A DNA stretch of 5,676 nucleotides from Chloroflexota bacterium (lineage in GTDB: Bacteria > Chloroflexota > Dehalococcoidia > Tepidiformales > Tepidiformaceae), in the NCBI GenBank assembly GCA_021823905.1, contig JAKALX010000268.1:1-5676 (forward strand). Reading direction: 5' to 3'. The translations under genes were made by a program, and so were the position numbers. This document shows positions 1 through 5,494 of the stretch, in pieces; the first letter of the stretch is position 1, and each line of letters opens with the position of its first letter. A model generated the notes under the pieces. The model made no database searches, was not told the origin of the DNA, and was given only the letters and a program-made list of their open reading frames with translations.

Positions 1-1189
1 GTTCATGACCACCTGGCGGATCTGGGTGCGGTCCGCTGAGATGGCGGGCAGGTCCGGTTGGAGGCACGAGCGGAGCTCGCAGAAGGCGTGGAACTCGGGC
101 ATCAACATCTCCAGCGTCTCGCTCACGACGGCGTTGAGGTCCAGGCGGATCATGGCCGCCTGCCGCCTGCCCGCGTACTCCAGCATCTGCTGGGTCAGCT
201 CCGAGGCCCGGACGCAGGCTGCTTCGACGCCGGCGATGAGCTCTCGCGCCGGGGAATCCGGCGGGATGCTTCGAAGCGCTAGCGCCGAGTTTCCCAGGAT
301 GACCGTCAGCAGGTTGTTGAAATCGTGCGCCGCGCCCGCTGCGAAGACGCTCAGGCTCTCCAGCTTCTGGGCTCGCAGCGCCTCCGCCTCCATCCGTTTT
401 CGCTCGGTGACGTCTCGCGCAATCGCCGCGTTCCCTACAATGGCGCCGTTCCTGTCTCGGACCGGGAAGCCCGACAGCGAAAGCTCCACGCGCCGGCCCG
501 AGGCGGTGACGCGCGACGTCTCGACGTGCTGGATATGCTCGCCCATGCGAATCGCCGCCAGGTCGTGCTCGAACTCCTCGAACGAACCCTTCGGCCAGAG
601 GAACTCGCCTCGCGTGCCCAGCACCTCGTCGGCGTGGTAGCCATAGAGCCGCGACGCGCCCGAATTCCAGCTCGTGATCCGCCCTTCGTTGTCCCGGCTC
701 ACGATCGCGTCGTCCGAGGACTCCACGATCGCCGCCAGCCGGCCGATCACCGCCTCTGCTTCCCTTCTGCGCCGTGATATCGAACATCACGCCGCGCGCC
801 ACCACCGGCCTTGTGCCGTCGAGTTCGACGGAAGCGTGATCTTCCATCCAGACTGTCCGACCGTCCGCCGCAATCATCCGGTACTCGAGGATGAAATCCC
901 GGCAACGCGCGATCTCCTCAAAATACCTGGCCTCCGTCGCCTGCCGGTCGTCCGGGTGGATATGGTCCGGCCAGAACGCCGGCTCGGCCAGCCATTGGTC
1001 CCTGGGATAGCCGAGAATCTCTTCAGCTCGCTCACTCACGAACGACGTCTGGAACGTCTCCGGGCCCGCTTCCCACACGATGCCGTTGATCGCGTCCACG
1101 AGATGGCGATACCTGCGTTCCGATTCCGCGAGGTCACGGAGCAGCTTCTCGTCGCTCGATTCGTTCGTGTTCGCGAGCTCTCTGGTCAT
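1..1189 (-). CDS. PAS-PAS sensor histidine kinase, C-terminus cut by window edge, internal frameshift
   Basis: This is the input half of a cytoplasmic two-component sensor kinase. No transmembrane segment is visible, so it probably senses an internal or diffusible signal. The ATG at 1189 has a good SD (GGAAGGG, about 4 nt upstream). Residues 1-142 (frame of 1189) contain a PAS_3-type domain ending in DITAQK, with ILGY, HPDDR and EYR..DGR..W motifs. The protein then continues in another frame, codons 762 to 1, about 254 codons. This part has a second PAS domain (SSDDAIVSRD, YGYHADEVLG, ARDVTERK), then the dimerisation/phospho-acceptor region with AAHDFNNLLTVILG (His codon 325-327, about residue 288 of the joined protein) and an LTQQMLEYAGR segment. 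The window ends at QVVMN, where the ATPase N-box would begin, so the catalytic domain and any receiver domain are not visible. Kinases with the HDFNNLL motif are often hybrids (family knowledge). The joined frames match the family continuously, so this is one gene with an indel, either a pseudogene or a sequence error. Confidence 0.88.
   Translation of the reverse strand, partial: MTRELANTNESSDEKLLRDLAESERRYRHLVDAINGIVWEAGPETFQTSFVSERAEEILGYPRDQWLAEPAFWPDHIHPDDRQATEARYFEEIARCRDFILEYRMIAADGRTVWMEDHASVELDGTRPVVARGVMFDITAQKGSRGGDRPAGGDRGVLGRRDREPGQRRADHELEFGRVAALWLPRRRGAGHARRVPLAEGFVRGVRARPGGDSHGRAYPARRDVARHRLGPARGAFAVGLPGPRQERRHCRERGDCARRHRAKTDGGGGAASPEAGEPERLRSGRGARFQQPADGHPGKLGASASKHPAGFPGARAHRRRRSSLRPGLGADPADAGVRGQAAGGHDPPGPQRRRERDAGDVDARVPRLLRAPLVPPTGPARHLSGPHPDPPGGHE
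762..764 (-). other. Frameshift site in the sensor kinase (GGG run)
   Basis: On the minus strand the reading frame runs ...ACG GCG CAG AAG GGA AGC. PAS/kinase similarity is lost right after the AAG codon (766-764) and resumes one base later as GAA GCA GAG GCG GTG. Removing one G from the GGG run (plus-strand CCC at 762-764) joins DITAQK to EAEAV, the usual linker between two PAS domains. The original frame stays open to the window edge but gives Arg/Gly-rich, non-PAS sequence. A genuine null mutation and a homopolymer sequencing error cannot be told apart from one sequence. Confidence 0.85.
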
Positions 1190-1268
1190 GCACCCTTCCA
1201 GCACAACGGCCGCCACTCCCGCCGGGACTCTCTGGCCCCGGCTGCGTTCGGAGAACACGGGTTCAGAA

Positions 1269-1281
1269 GGAATGCTATTCC
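1269..1281. promoter_or_regulatory. Palindrome GGAAT-GCT-ATTCC upstream of the kinase, with a possible -10
   Basis: Perfect 5-bp arms flank a 3-bp centre about 80 bp upstream of the kinase ATG. On the minus strand it contains TAGCAT (1277-1272), which fits the TANNNT pattern of a -10 box, but no convincing -35 precedes it. It could be a small operator over the kinase promoter. Short arms mean chance is a real alternative. Confidence 0.25.
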
Positions 1282-1478
1282 GCGGCGCGCGGAGACCGGA
1301 AGGACGAAGATCCACTGGTTCTTCGCTCCGTAACCCGCATGTTGCCCGGGAAAAACCCTGATTCGATCGGTTCGTACAAGAGCTCGCCGCAGGCTCCGCA
1401 GAACGATCGGTCGGACCGCGCGCGCTCCGTCCCTTCATATACTCGCTGACGTTCTTCCAGAGGGTGTGCGCAAGGCAT
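1275..1478 (-). CDS. Doubtful small ORF, 67 aa, with one CxxC knuckle
   Basis: An ATG frame starts at 1478 (MPCAHPLEER...) and ends at a TAG inside the 1269-1281 palindrome. Its middle, FCGACGELLY, looks like one half of a zinc ribbon, but there is no second Cys pair. The C-terminal third is Ser/Arg-rich and looks like translated non-coding DNA. No SD precedes the ATG. By hand count about 64% of its third codon positions are G or C, well below the neighbouring genes. The frame also extends upstream to 1598, overlapping the dehydrogenase RBS, which is unlikely to be used. I do not recognise a family and think it is more likely non-coding than real. Confidence 0.15.
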   Translation of the reverse strand: MPCAHPLEERQRVYEGTERARSDRSFCGACGELLYEPIESGFFPGNMRVTERRTSGSSSFRSPRAAE

Positions 1479-1532
1479 GCCGGCAACGGTACCCGGCGTC
1501 CGCCGCGTTCTCGAAGCCCCCGATGGCACTTG

Positions 1533-1584
1533 TTCGCGCGACGGTAGACTGCTCTCGCCGCCTGGGCTACCGTCACCGCGCGAA
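1533..1584 (+). promoter_or_regulatory. Bulged 15-bp inverted repeat ending at the dehydrogenase RBS
   Basis: The left arm TTCGCGCGACGGTAG (1533-1547) is the exact reverse complement of the right arm 1567-1584, except for three unpaired bases (ACC, 1575-1577). The pairing is 8 bp (1540-1547 with 1567-1574), a 3-nt bulge, then 7 bp (1533-1539 with 1578-1584), around a 19-nt loop. The last two paired bases are the first two of the SD AAGGAGG (1583-1589). In RNA this stem would sit against the ribosome site and could modulate translation. In DNA it could be an operator. TAGACT (1545-1550), a possible -10 without a good -35, overlaps the left arm and would favour the operator reading. No T-tract follows on either strand, so it is not an intrinsic terminator. 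Confidence 0.6.
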
Positions 1585-1589
1585 GGAGG
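1583..1589 (+). promoter_or_regulatory. Strong Shine-Dalgarno AAGGAGG setting the dehydrogenase start
   Basis: AAGGAGG lies 7 nt before the ATG at 1597. It decides against the in-frame upstream ATG at 1477, whose extra 40 residues are not SDR-like. Its first two bases are part of the 1533-1584 inverted repeat. Confidence 0.85.
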
Positions 1590-1596
1590 CTTGCGC

Positions 1597-2394
1597 ATGA
1601 CTGACCGCGTGAAGGGAAAGGTCGCCGTCGTCGTCGGAGGAGGTCAGACGCCGGGCGAGACGATCGGCAACGGCCGTGCCACCGCGCTCCTCCTCGCTCG
1701 CGAGGGTGCTCGCGTCCTCGTCGTCGATCGCGACCTCCCCTCGGCCGAGGCAACCGTCAGCCTCATTCGAGGCGAGGGGGGCGACGCATCCGCCGCCCAG
1801 GCCGACGTCATCGACGAAGACGCTGTCCGCGCGGTCGTCGAAACCTGCACCGGCCGCTACGGCCGCCTCGACATCCTCCACAACAACGTCGGCGCCAGCC
1901 TCGCCCTCGGCGACGCCGTGGCCACCGACCTGACGGTCGAAGCGTTCGACCGCATCGTCGCCGTCAACCTCCGCGGCATGTGGCTCGCCTGCAAGCACGC
2001 GCTCCCGGTCATGCGCGCCCAGGGGAGCGGCTCCATCGTCAATATCTCCTCGATGGCCGCGCGTTCCAACTACCCCTACCTTGGCTACAAGACGACGAAG
2101 GCCGCGGTCATCAGCCTCACGGAGAACCTGGCCGCCGCCAATGCCCGCCATGGCATCCGCGTCAACACCATCCTCCCCGGGCTGATGAACACCCCGATGG
2201 CGATCGAGCCGCGCGTCGCCGCCGGAGTCCCTCGTGAGCAAGTCATCGCCGACCGCGACCGCCAGGTGCCACTGGGCCGCAAGATGGGCAGCGGCTGGGA
2301 CGTTGCCTATGCCGCGCTCTTCCTCCATTCGGACGAGGCCCGCTTCATCACCGGTGTCGCTCTGCCGGTCGACGGCGGCACATCGGTCAGCTGA
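1597..2394 (+). CDS. SDR family NAD(P)-dependent oxidoreductase, 265 aa
   Basis: This is a classical short-chain dehydrogenase/reductase: a cytoplasmic Rossmann enzyme that oxidises an alcohol or reduces a carbonyl using a nicotinamide cofactor. Its 265 aa is normal for the family. The cofactor loop (residues 14-26) reads GGGQTPGETIGNG, longer than the usual TGxxxGIG but seen, as I recall, in a recognised SDR subgroup. Asp44 at the end of beta-2 (VLVVDRD) suggests NAD rather than NADP. Other landmarks are NNVG at 96-99 (usual NAG), catalytic Asn124 (VNLRG), Ser151 (NISSMAA), Tyr164 and Lys168 (YKTTK), and a C-terminal GVALPVDGG. Ser-12-Tyr-3-Lys spacing is intact, so it should be active. The substrate cannot be read from sequence. 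The start is fixed by the SD at 1583-1589. The gene converges on the CMD-family gene and overlaps its end by 8 bp. Confidence 0.95.
   Translation: MTDRVKGKVAVVVGGGQTPGETIGNGRATALLLAREGARVLVVDRDLPSAEATVSLIRGEGGDASAAQADVIDEDAVRAVVETCTGRYGRLDILHNNVGASLALGDAVATDLTVEAFDRIVAVNLRGMWLACKHALPVMRAQGSGSIVNISSMAARSNYPYLGYKTTKAAVISLTENLAAANARHGIRVNTILPGLMNTPMAIEPRVAAGVPREQVIADRDRQVPLGRKMGSGWDVAYAALFLHSDEARFITGVALPVDGGTSVS
2387..2394. other. Convergent stop overlap inside palindrome TCAGCTGA
   Basis: The TGA of the dehydrogenase (2392-2394, plus) and the TGA of the CMD-family gene (2389-2387, minus) lie in one perfect 8-bp palindrome. The genes therefore overlap tail-to-tail with no intergenic space, and no T-tract terminator is visible for either. 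Each transcript must end inside, or read into, the opposite gene. Confidence 0.9.
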
Positions 2395-2935
2395 GCGGCT
2401 CGCGCTCGCCCGGCGGGACGGCCACTTCCGCGATGTTCAGCGTCATCGAGACGAGCCCGTAGTAGCCGACCACGCCAATCAAGTCGATCAGGCCGCGTTC
2501 GCCCAGGACCGCCAGCGCCCGCTCATAGGTCGTGTCCGACAGCCGGTTTGTGGCGAAGTACTCGGTCACGAGGTCGTAGGTGGTAGCGAGGTCCTCACGC
2601 GCGAGGAGAGGCCGGCCTCCGGTGCGAACTGCTTCGATCACGGCCTCCGGCAGGCCCGCCTCGCGCGCCAGCCGGGCGTGTGCCCAGAACTCGAACTGCG
2701 CCTTCCAGTGCTTCCCGGTCAGGAGGATCGCCAGCTCGCTCACGTCCCGCGGCAGGCTCGTCCCGAATCGGCAGTAGGCGCCGAGCTCCTGCGCCCGGCC
2801 GGCCAGCTCGGGACTCCGCAGCCAGGCTTCGAACGGTCCGCGCAGCCCTCCCCGTGGTCCGCTGCGGATCGCGTCCGCCACGCGCTGCTGGTCGGGCGTC
2901 AGGTTGTTCAGGTCGAGCGGGGCCATCCGGGACAT
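2387..2935 (-). CDS. Carboxymuconolactone decarboxylase (CMD) family protein, 182 aa
   Basis: This is an all-helical CMD/AhpD-fold protein. Members decarboxylate gamma-carboxymuconolactone in the beta-ketoadipate pathway or act as alkylhydroperoxidases; most remain uncharacterised. The core is about residues 45-130: LPRDVSELAILLTGKHWKAQ, then FEFWAHARLAREAGLP with Glu82, Trp84 and His86, matching the family's yEW..H...A...GL signature. The redox CxxC of AhpD-type members is absent and the only cysteine is Cys55, so thiol peroxidase activity is unlikely and a decarboxylase-like or other role is more plausible. The ATG at 2935 has GGAG 8 nt upstream (2947-2944); the next ATG (2926) has no SD. 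The frame extends upstream to a TTG at 3070, but that segment does not look like protein. Adjacency to an SDR gene hints at shared small-molecule catabolism (inference). It starts 64 bp after the preceding co-directional gene ends. Confidence 0.9.
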   Translation of the reverse strand: MSRMAPLDLNNLTPDQQRVADAIRSGPRGGLRGPFEAWLRSPELAGRAQELGAYCRFGTSLPRDVSELAILLTGKHWKAQFEFWAHARLAREAGLPEAVIEAVRTGGRPLLAREDLATTYDLVTEYFATNRLSDTTYERALAVLGERGLIDLIGVVGYYGLVSMTLNIAEVAVPPGEREPLS

Positions 2936-2999
2936 GAGCGACACTCCGTCTTCGAGTCTCGTGCATCCAACACGCCTGGCGCGCTGCTGTCCAGCGGTG

Positions 3000-3506
3000 C
3001 TACGGGAACGCGACGTCGAACGGGAACACCAGCCGCGTCTCCACGTCCCCGACGGCCGAGCCTGATTCAATGTGCAGACCGCCCGTCGTCAGCCCCATCA
3101 TGGAGCCCACCACGTTGATGCAGGGCGGCTCGTGCCCCTGGCCGCCTGCCGCGTAGAAAACCCGGTAGCCGCCCGCCGCCTCGGTGTACGCCGAAGGGCC
3201 GGGTTTGCCGTCGAATGTCAGCGTCACAAGCGTTCCTGGCGGCGCCGGCGCCCCGCCGATCGTGAACGTCCCGAAGATCGCGTTTGGCGGGGTTGGAGGC
3301 GCATCCCCAGTGGGCTCGCAGTATCCTGGTCCCGGAGGCGGGGGCGCGGGGGCCGTTGGCCGGGGAGCCGCGCTTTCGTCGTGAGAGACCGCGGCAACGA
3401 TCGCCCGGCGCTGAAGTTGCGACTGCGCCGCCGAGTTCGACACGGCCGAAAGCGCCACCAGTCCGAGCGCGCCGCCCGCGGCCGCGACGAGAAGCCAGTG
3501 ATGCAT
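3000..3506 (-). CDS. Exported or membrane-anchored protein: Pro-rich linker plus beta-rich domain, 168 aa
   Basis: Function is not recognised. Residues 4-25 form a hydrophobic segment (LLVAAAGGALGLVALSA), acting as a signal peptide (possible cleavage after NSA) or N-terminal anchor. Residues 45-74 are a Pro/Ala-rich spacer (APRPTAPAPPPPGPG, PPTPP). Residues 75-168 alternate short beta strands and turns: IFGTFTIGGAPAPPGTLVTL, then AAGGYRV, ending VFPFDVAFP. This recalls prealbumin-like or Cna-B/carboxypeptidase-regulatory beta-sandwiches, where a G-x-x-x-I-x-G-x-P-A-P-x-G-T strand pair and a GGYR turn are common. Cys63 and Cys129 may pair outside the membrane. The start is uncertain: ATG 3506 has no SD, and an in-frame TTG at 3545 would add 13 residues, also without an SD. 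TACCGT (3518-3513) lies 8 nt before ATG 3506, which would allow a nearly leaderless mRNA. It lies between a lipoprotein gene and a CMD-family gene on the same strand. Confidence 0.72.
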   Translation of the reverse strand: MHHWLLVAAAGGALGLVALSAVSNSAAQSQLQRRAIVAAVSHDESAAPRPTAPAPPPPGPGYCEPTGDAPPTPPNAIFGTFTIGGAPAPPGTLVTLTFDGKPGPSAYTEAAGGYRVFYAAGGQGHEPPCINVVGSMMGLTTGGLHIESGSAVGDVETRLVFPFDVAFP

Positions 3507-3534
3507 GTCTGCCGACGGTACCCGATCGGCGCCG

Positions 3535-3554
3535 TTCCCGGCCAATCGCGGGAA
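3535..3554. repeat. Short inverted repeat TTCCCG-8-CGGGAA in the gap 3507-3621
   Basis: Perfect 6-bp arms (3535-3540 and 3549-3554) with an 8-nt loop lie between the lipoprotein stop and the next gene's ATG. No T-run follows on the minus strand, so it is not a textbook terminator. It may be a weak RNA hairpin, an operator, or chance in GC-rich DNA. The alternative TTG start of the downstream gene lies in its loop. Confidence 0.25.
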
Positions 3555-3621
3555 AGTCCCGGTCAGCGCCTCACGGTCGGGCCTGGCGAAACCGCTGCGC
3601 GTGGGTCGGGTCCGCGCAGCG

Positions 3622-4782
3622 CTATTTGAAGAACGACCCGCACTCGGGGACCGTGTTCGCGACCTTCGTCAGTTCCGTGGTGTCGTACTTCGTGTCGATG
3701 TCGTTGAACGCGCCCGAAACGTCGTCCGAGGCCGTACTCAGGCTGTCTCCAAGCTGGGTCAGGCCGTCGGCGAGCTTCTGCGGGTTCTTTGCGTCCAGCG
3801 CCTTTGCGTCGTTCACGGCTTTGTCGAAGAGCGTCACCACCTGCCCGGCGGCGTTCGACATCGCGGACTGGATCTTGGCGCCGTCCTTCACGTCCGGCGC
3901 CTGCAGCTTGTCGATGTCTCGTTTGAACTGCTGCGATCGGTCGCGCGCGTTCTGCAAGAAGCTGACCATGAGATCCTTCAGCTTTTGCGGGTCGCTCGCC
4001 ACCTTCGAAAAGTCGATGTCGGCGCTCAGCGACTCCACGTCGTCGACGTATGACTGCGCCGCCACGCAGAGGCCGACTATCCAGCGCTCGTTCCTTGTGG
4101 CGTTCGGCTTCACCGTTGTCCGCGCGATCGGACTGCTCTTTGGCGTCGTCTTCGCGCTCGGCGTTGCTGTTGCCGCTGAAGCGCTGCTGGATGAACCGGA
4201 GAAGAAGACGTCGGCGCAGTCGCTCTTCGCGTCAATCCCGTCGACGATCTGCTGCGCGTCGCTCTGCTTGTCGACGACCTTTTGCAGCTCGGCCCGGAAG
4301 TCCGGGTCGGGAATGTCGGTGAGGATCTTCGTCATGTCGTCGGTGAACGTCTTGGCGCCCGTGTCGAGCTTGCCGAGCTTGCCGCGAGCGTCGCTGAGCG
4401 CCTTCTTGCTTGCGTCGTCGTGTGCCTGGAACGCTTTCACCACGTCGGCGCCGCTCTTCAGGTCAGGTTCGCCCAGCTTGTCGAAGCCGGAGCGGAAATC
4501 GCCGCGCGCCTTGGCCACGGCGTCGAAGGCCGCGAGCAGATCCTTTTTCGCTCCAGGTGGATCTTTGTCCGGGTCGATCGCGTTCAGCTTTTCGCCTTGC
4601 GCGTCCGTTACCTTCTTGTAGTCCGCCGCGAGGTTGCAGGCGCTCTCCACCCACTTGTCCGCCGCCACCTTCTTCGGGCCGGCATCGCTGCAGGCGATCA
4701 GCGAAAACGCCATCGGCAGCGCGAGGACCGCCGCGAGGAGCGCGGGCCGCAACAGCCGGGAGGAACCGTGGTTGAAGCTCAT
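3622..4782 (-). CDS. Lipoprotein with two tandem copies of a helical Cys-bounded domain, 386 aa
   Basis: The N-terminus is a lipoprotein signal peptide: Arg9/Arg12, hydrophobic LLAAVLALPMAFS, and lipobox LIAC with Cys31 as the lipid-modified residue. The mature protein should be anchored on the outer face of the cytoplasmic membrane or the envelope. The rest is a duplicated, charged, probably all-helical domain. Copy 1 is residues 44-194 and copy 2 is 234-385, joined by a Ser/Thr/Ala/Pro linker (195-230). Both copies start W-x4-C (Trp44/Cys49, Trp234/Cys239). Both have DKL-x2-PD[LV]K-x-GA, with the PD exactly 62 residues after the Trp in each, and both end C-x2-3-FF (Cys189, Cys381). The paired cysteines probably form one disulfide per copy. 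I do not recognise the family or a ligand. ATG 4782 is preferred: GGTGAT 4 nt upstream can pair with the 16S tail, and the signal peptide has normal length. In-frame ATG 4812 adds 10 residues. Confidence 0.88.
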   Translation of the reverse strand: MSFNHGSSRLLRPALLAAVLALPMAFSLIACSDAGPKKVAADKWVESACNLAADYKKVTDAQGEKLNAIDPDKDPPGAKKDLLAAFDAVAKARGDFRSGFDKLGEPDLKSGADVVKAFQAHDDASKKALSDARGKLGKLDTGAKTFTDDMTKILTDIPDPDFRAELQKVVDKQSDAQQIVDGIDAKSDCADVFFSGSSSSASAATATPSAKTTPKSSPIARTTVKPNATRNERWIVGLCVAAQSYVDDVESLSADIDFSKVASDPQKLKDLMVSFLQNARDRSQQFKRDIDKLQAPDVKDGAKIQSAMSNAAGQVVTLFDKAVNDAKALDAKNPQKLADGLTQLGDSLSTASDDVSGAFNDIDTKYDTTELTKVANTVPECGSFFK

Positions 4783-4855
4783 AAAATCACCCGGGGAGGA
4801 GATTCTCACCATTCTGCCCCGTGAACCGGCACAGGCAATGCGAGTCCTGCTTCAG

Positions 4856-5422
4856 TTATCGGCCAGCCGGCGGTGTTGGCGAGGCCGAGGCGCCCGACGC
4901 CGCCGCTCCGGCGGCGTGGATCCCGTTGAGGAACACCTGCATCCCCTGGTCGAACGTGGCTGGCAGGAATGCCAGCACCACTGGCGCGGTGTCGAGCAGC
5001 GTCTTCGCCACCGGCGACGCGTCGACACTGTCGCTCACGTCAGGACTCGGGAAGGTGACCAGGGCGATGAGCACGACCTGGCACAGGATCACCGCCTTCA
5101 GGAATCCGAACGCGCCCCCCGCAACGTGGTCCAAGACACCCAGGTTGAGCATCGCCACCACCTTCTTCAAGAGGTGAGCGATCACCTGCCCGGCGATGAT
5201 CACGCCGATCAGGATCGAGAGGAACGCCACCAGCTTCGCCAGCGTCTCGTCGCTGATGATCGGGCTCAGCTTGCGCGTCAGGTCGTCGTAGAACACGCCC
5301 GCGATCGGAATCGCCAGGATCGCCACGCAGAGCGACACGAGCTCGCGGATGAAACCGTTGCCGTACGCCCGCCACGTGAGCAGCACGATTACCCCGGCAA
5401 GCACGATCGTCAGCCAGTTCAC
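4856..5422 (-). CDS. cvpA: CvpA family membrane protein, 188 aa
   Basis: This is a CvpA-family inner-membrane protein. The family is named from E. coli CvpA, needed for colicin V production; its wider role is thought to be envelope-related but is not settled. Four hydrophobic segments are visible at about residues 3-17, 28-45, 63-85 and 103-123. The family signatures are NGFIREL (22-28, usual RGF.REL) and LDHVAGGAFGFLKAVI (97-112, usual LDR..G..FG..KG), with His in place of the common Arg. After the last helix comes a soluble tail with a moderately hydrophobic stretch (143-154) and an Ala/Ser/Pro-rich end. The start is GTG 5422, the first possible start after an in-frame TGA at 5441, and it matches the usual family N-terminus MNWLTI. 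No SD precedes it. It is divergent from the zinc-ribbon gene (72 bp between starts) and 73 bp upstream of the lipoprotein gene. Confidence 0.93.
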   Translation of the reverse strand: MNWLTIVLAGVIVLLTWRAYGNGFIRELVSLCVAILAIPIAGVFYDDLTRKLSPIISDETLAKLVAFLSILIGVIIAGQVIAHLLKKVVAMLNLGVLDHVAGGAFGFLKAVILCQVVLIALVTFPSPDVSDSVDASPVAKTLLDTAPVVLAFLPATFDQGMQVFLNGIHAAGAAASGASASPTPPAGR

Positions 5423-5462
5423 GCCCGAAAGGTCGCTTACTCAGGGGCAAGGCTCAAGGGCG

Positions 5463-5482
5463 GCGCAATACAGCCGTTGCGC
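5463..5482. promoter_or_regulatory. Inverted repeat GCGCAA-8-TTGCGC, candidate operator between divergent genes
   Basis: Perfect 6-bp arms (5463-5468 and 5477-5482) are separated by 8 bp in the 72-bp gap between cvpA and the zinc-ribbon gene. The right arm ends immediately before the TACTAT -10 box, so the repeat fills the -10/-35 spacer of that promoter. A dimeric regulator bound there would block or alter polymerase binding and could also affect cvpA. No regulator gene is visible in the window. Chance is possible in GC-rich DNA. Confidence 0.4.
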
Positions 5483-5488
5483 TACTAT
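5483..5488 (+). promoter_or_regulatory. -10 box TACTAT for a leaderless zinc-ribbon transcript
   Basis: TACTAT matches TATAAT at 4 of 6 positions and fits TANNNT. It ends 6 nt before the ATG at 5495, so transcription would begin at or next to the A of the start codon, giving a leaderless mRNA. The lack of any SD before this ATG agrees. No convincing -35 is seen 16-18 bp upstream (GC-rich sequence there). Confidence 0.6.
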
Positions 5489-5494
5489 GTGCCC

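Larger units (their letters stand above)
1190..1596. other. Divergent intergenic region between kinase and dehydrogenase
   Basis: About 400 bp separate two divergently transcribed genes, so promoters for both should lie here. Visible elements are the kinase SD, a 13-bp palindrome near 1275, a weak 67-aa minus-strand frame (1275-1478), a 5-1-5 palindrome CGGTCGGACCG at 1408-1418, and the long bulged inverted repeat next to the dehydrogenase RBS. I see no tRNA-like fold, no intrinsic terminator with a T-tract, and no transposon end. Confidence 0.6.

Noticed and set aside
5..640. 211-codon plus-strand frame over the kinase
   Set aside because: The minus strand of this stretch encodes PAS and HDFNNLL phospho-acceptor motifs. 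The plus-strand product is Ser/Arg-rich without family features.
748..750. GTG at 750 as start of a separate downstream kinase gene
   Set aside because: PAS1 ends exactly where the PAS2 linker begins and the upstream frame has no stop in the window. One gene with an indel is simpler than two overlapping genes.
1364..1411. Direct repeat CGATCGGT (1364-1371 and 1404-1411)
   Set aside because: Only 8 bp, two copies, no promoter phasing or further symmetry; easily chance.
1573..2328. 251-codon open frame on the minus strand
   Set aside because: It is antisense to the SDR gene, whose catalytic residues are all in place. Its Gly/Asp/Val-rich sequence with no recognisable domain is typical of a shadow frame.
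2982..2996. Mini-hairpin CGCTG-CTGTC-CAGCG after the exported-protein gene
   Set aside because: A 5-bp stem with no T-run is too weak to call a terminator.
3284..4621. 445-codon open frame on the plus strand
   Set aside because: It lies antisense to the well-supported duplicated lipoprotein gene and part of the exported-protein gene. It is Ser/Arg-rich with no domain, signal or SD, and is a by-product of GC-rich codon use on the other strand.
4895..4915. GC-rich hairpin (GCCGCC / GGCGGC) near the cvpA 3' end
   Set aside because: It lies inside the coding sequence for an Ala/Gly-rich tail and has no T-tract; explained by codon composition.
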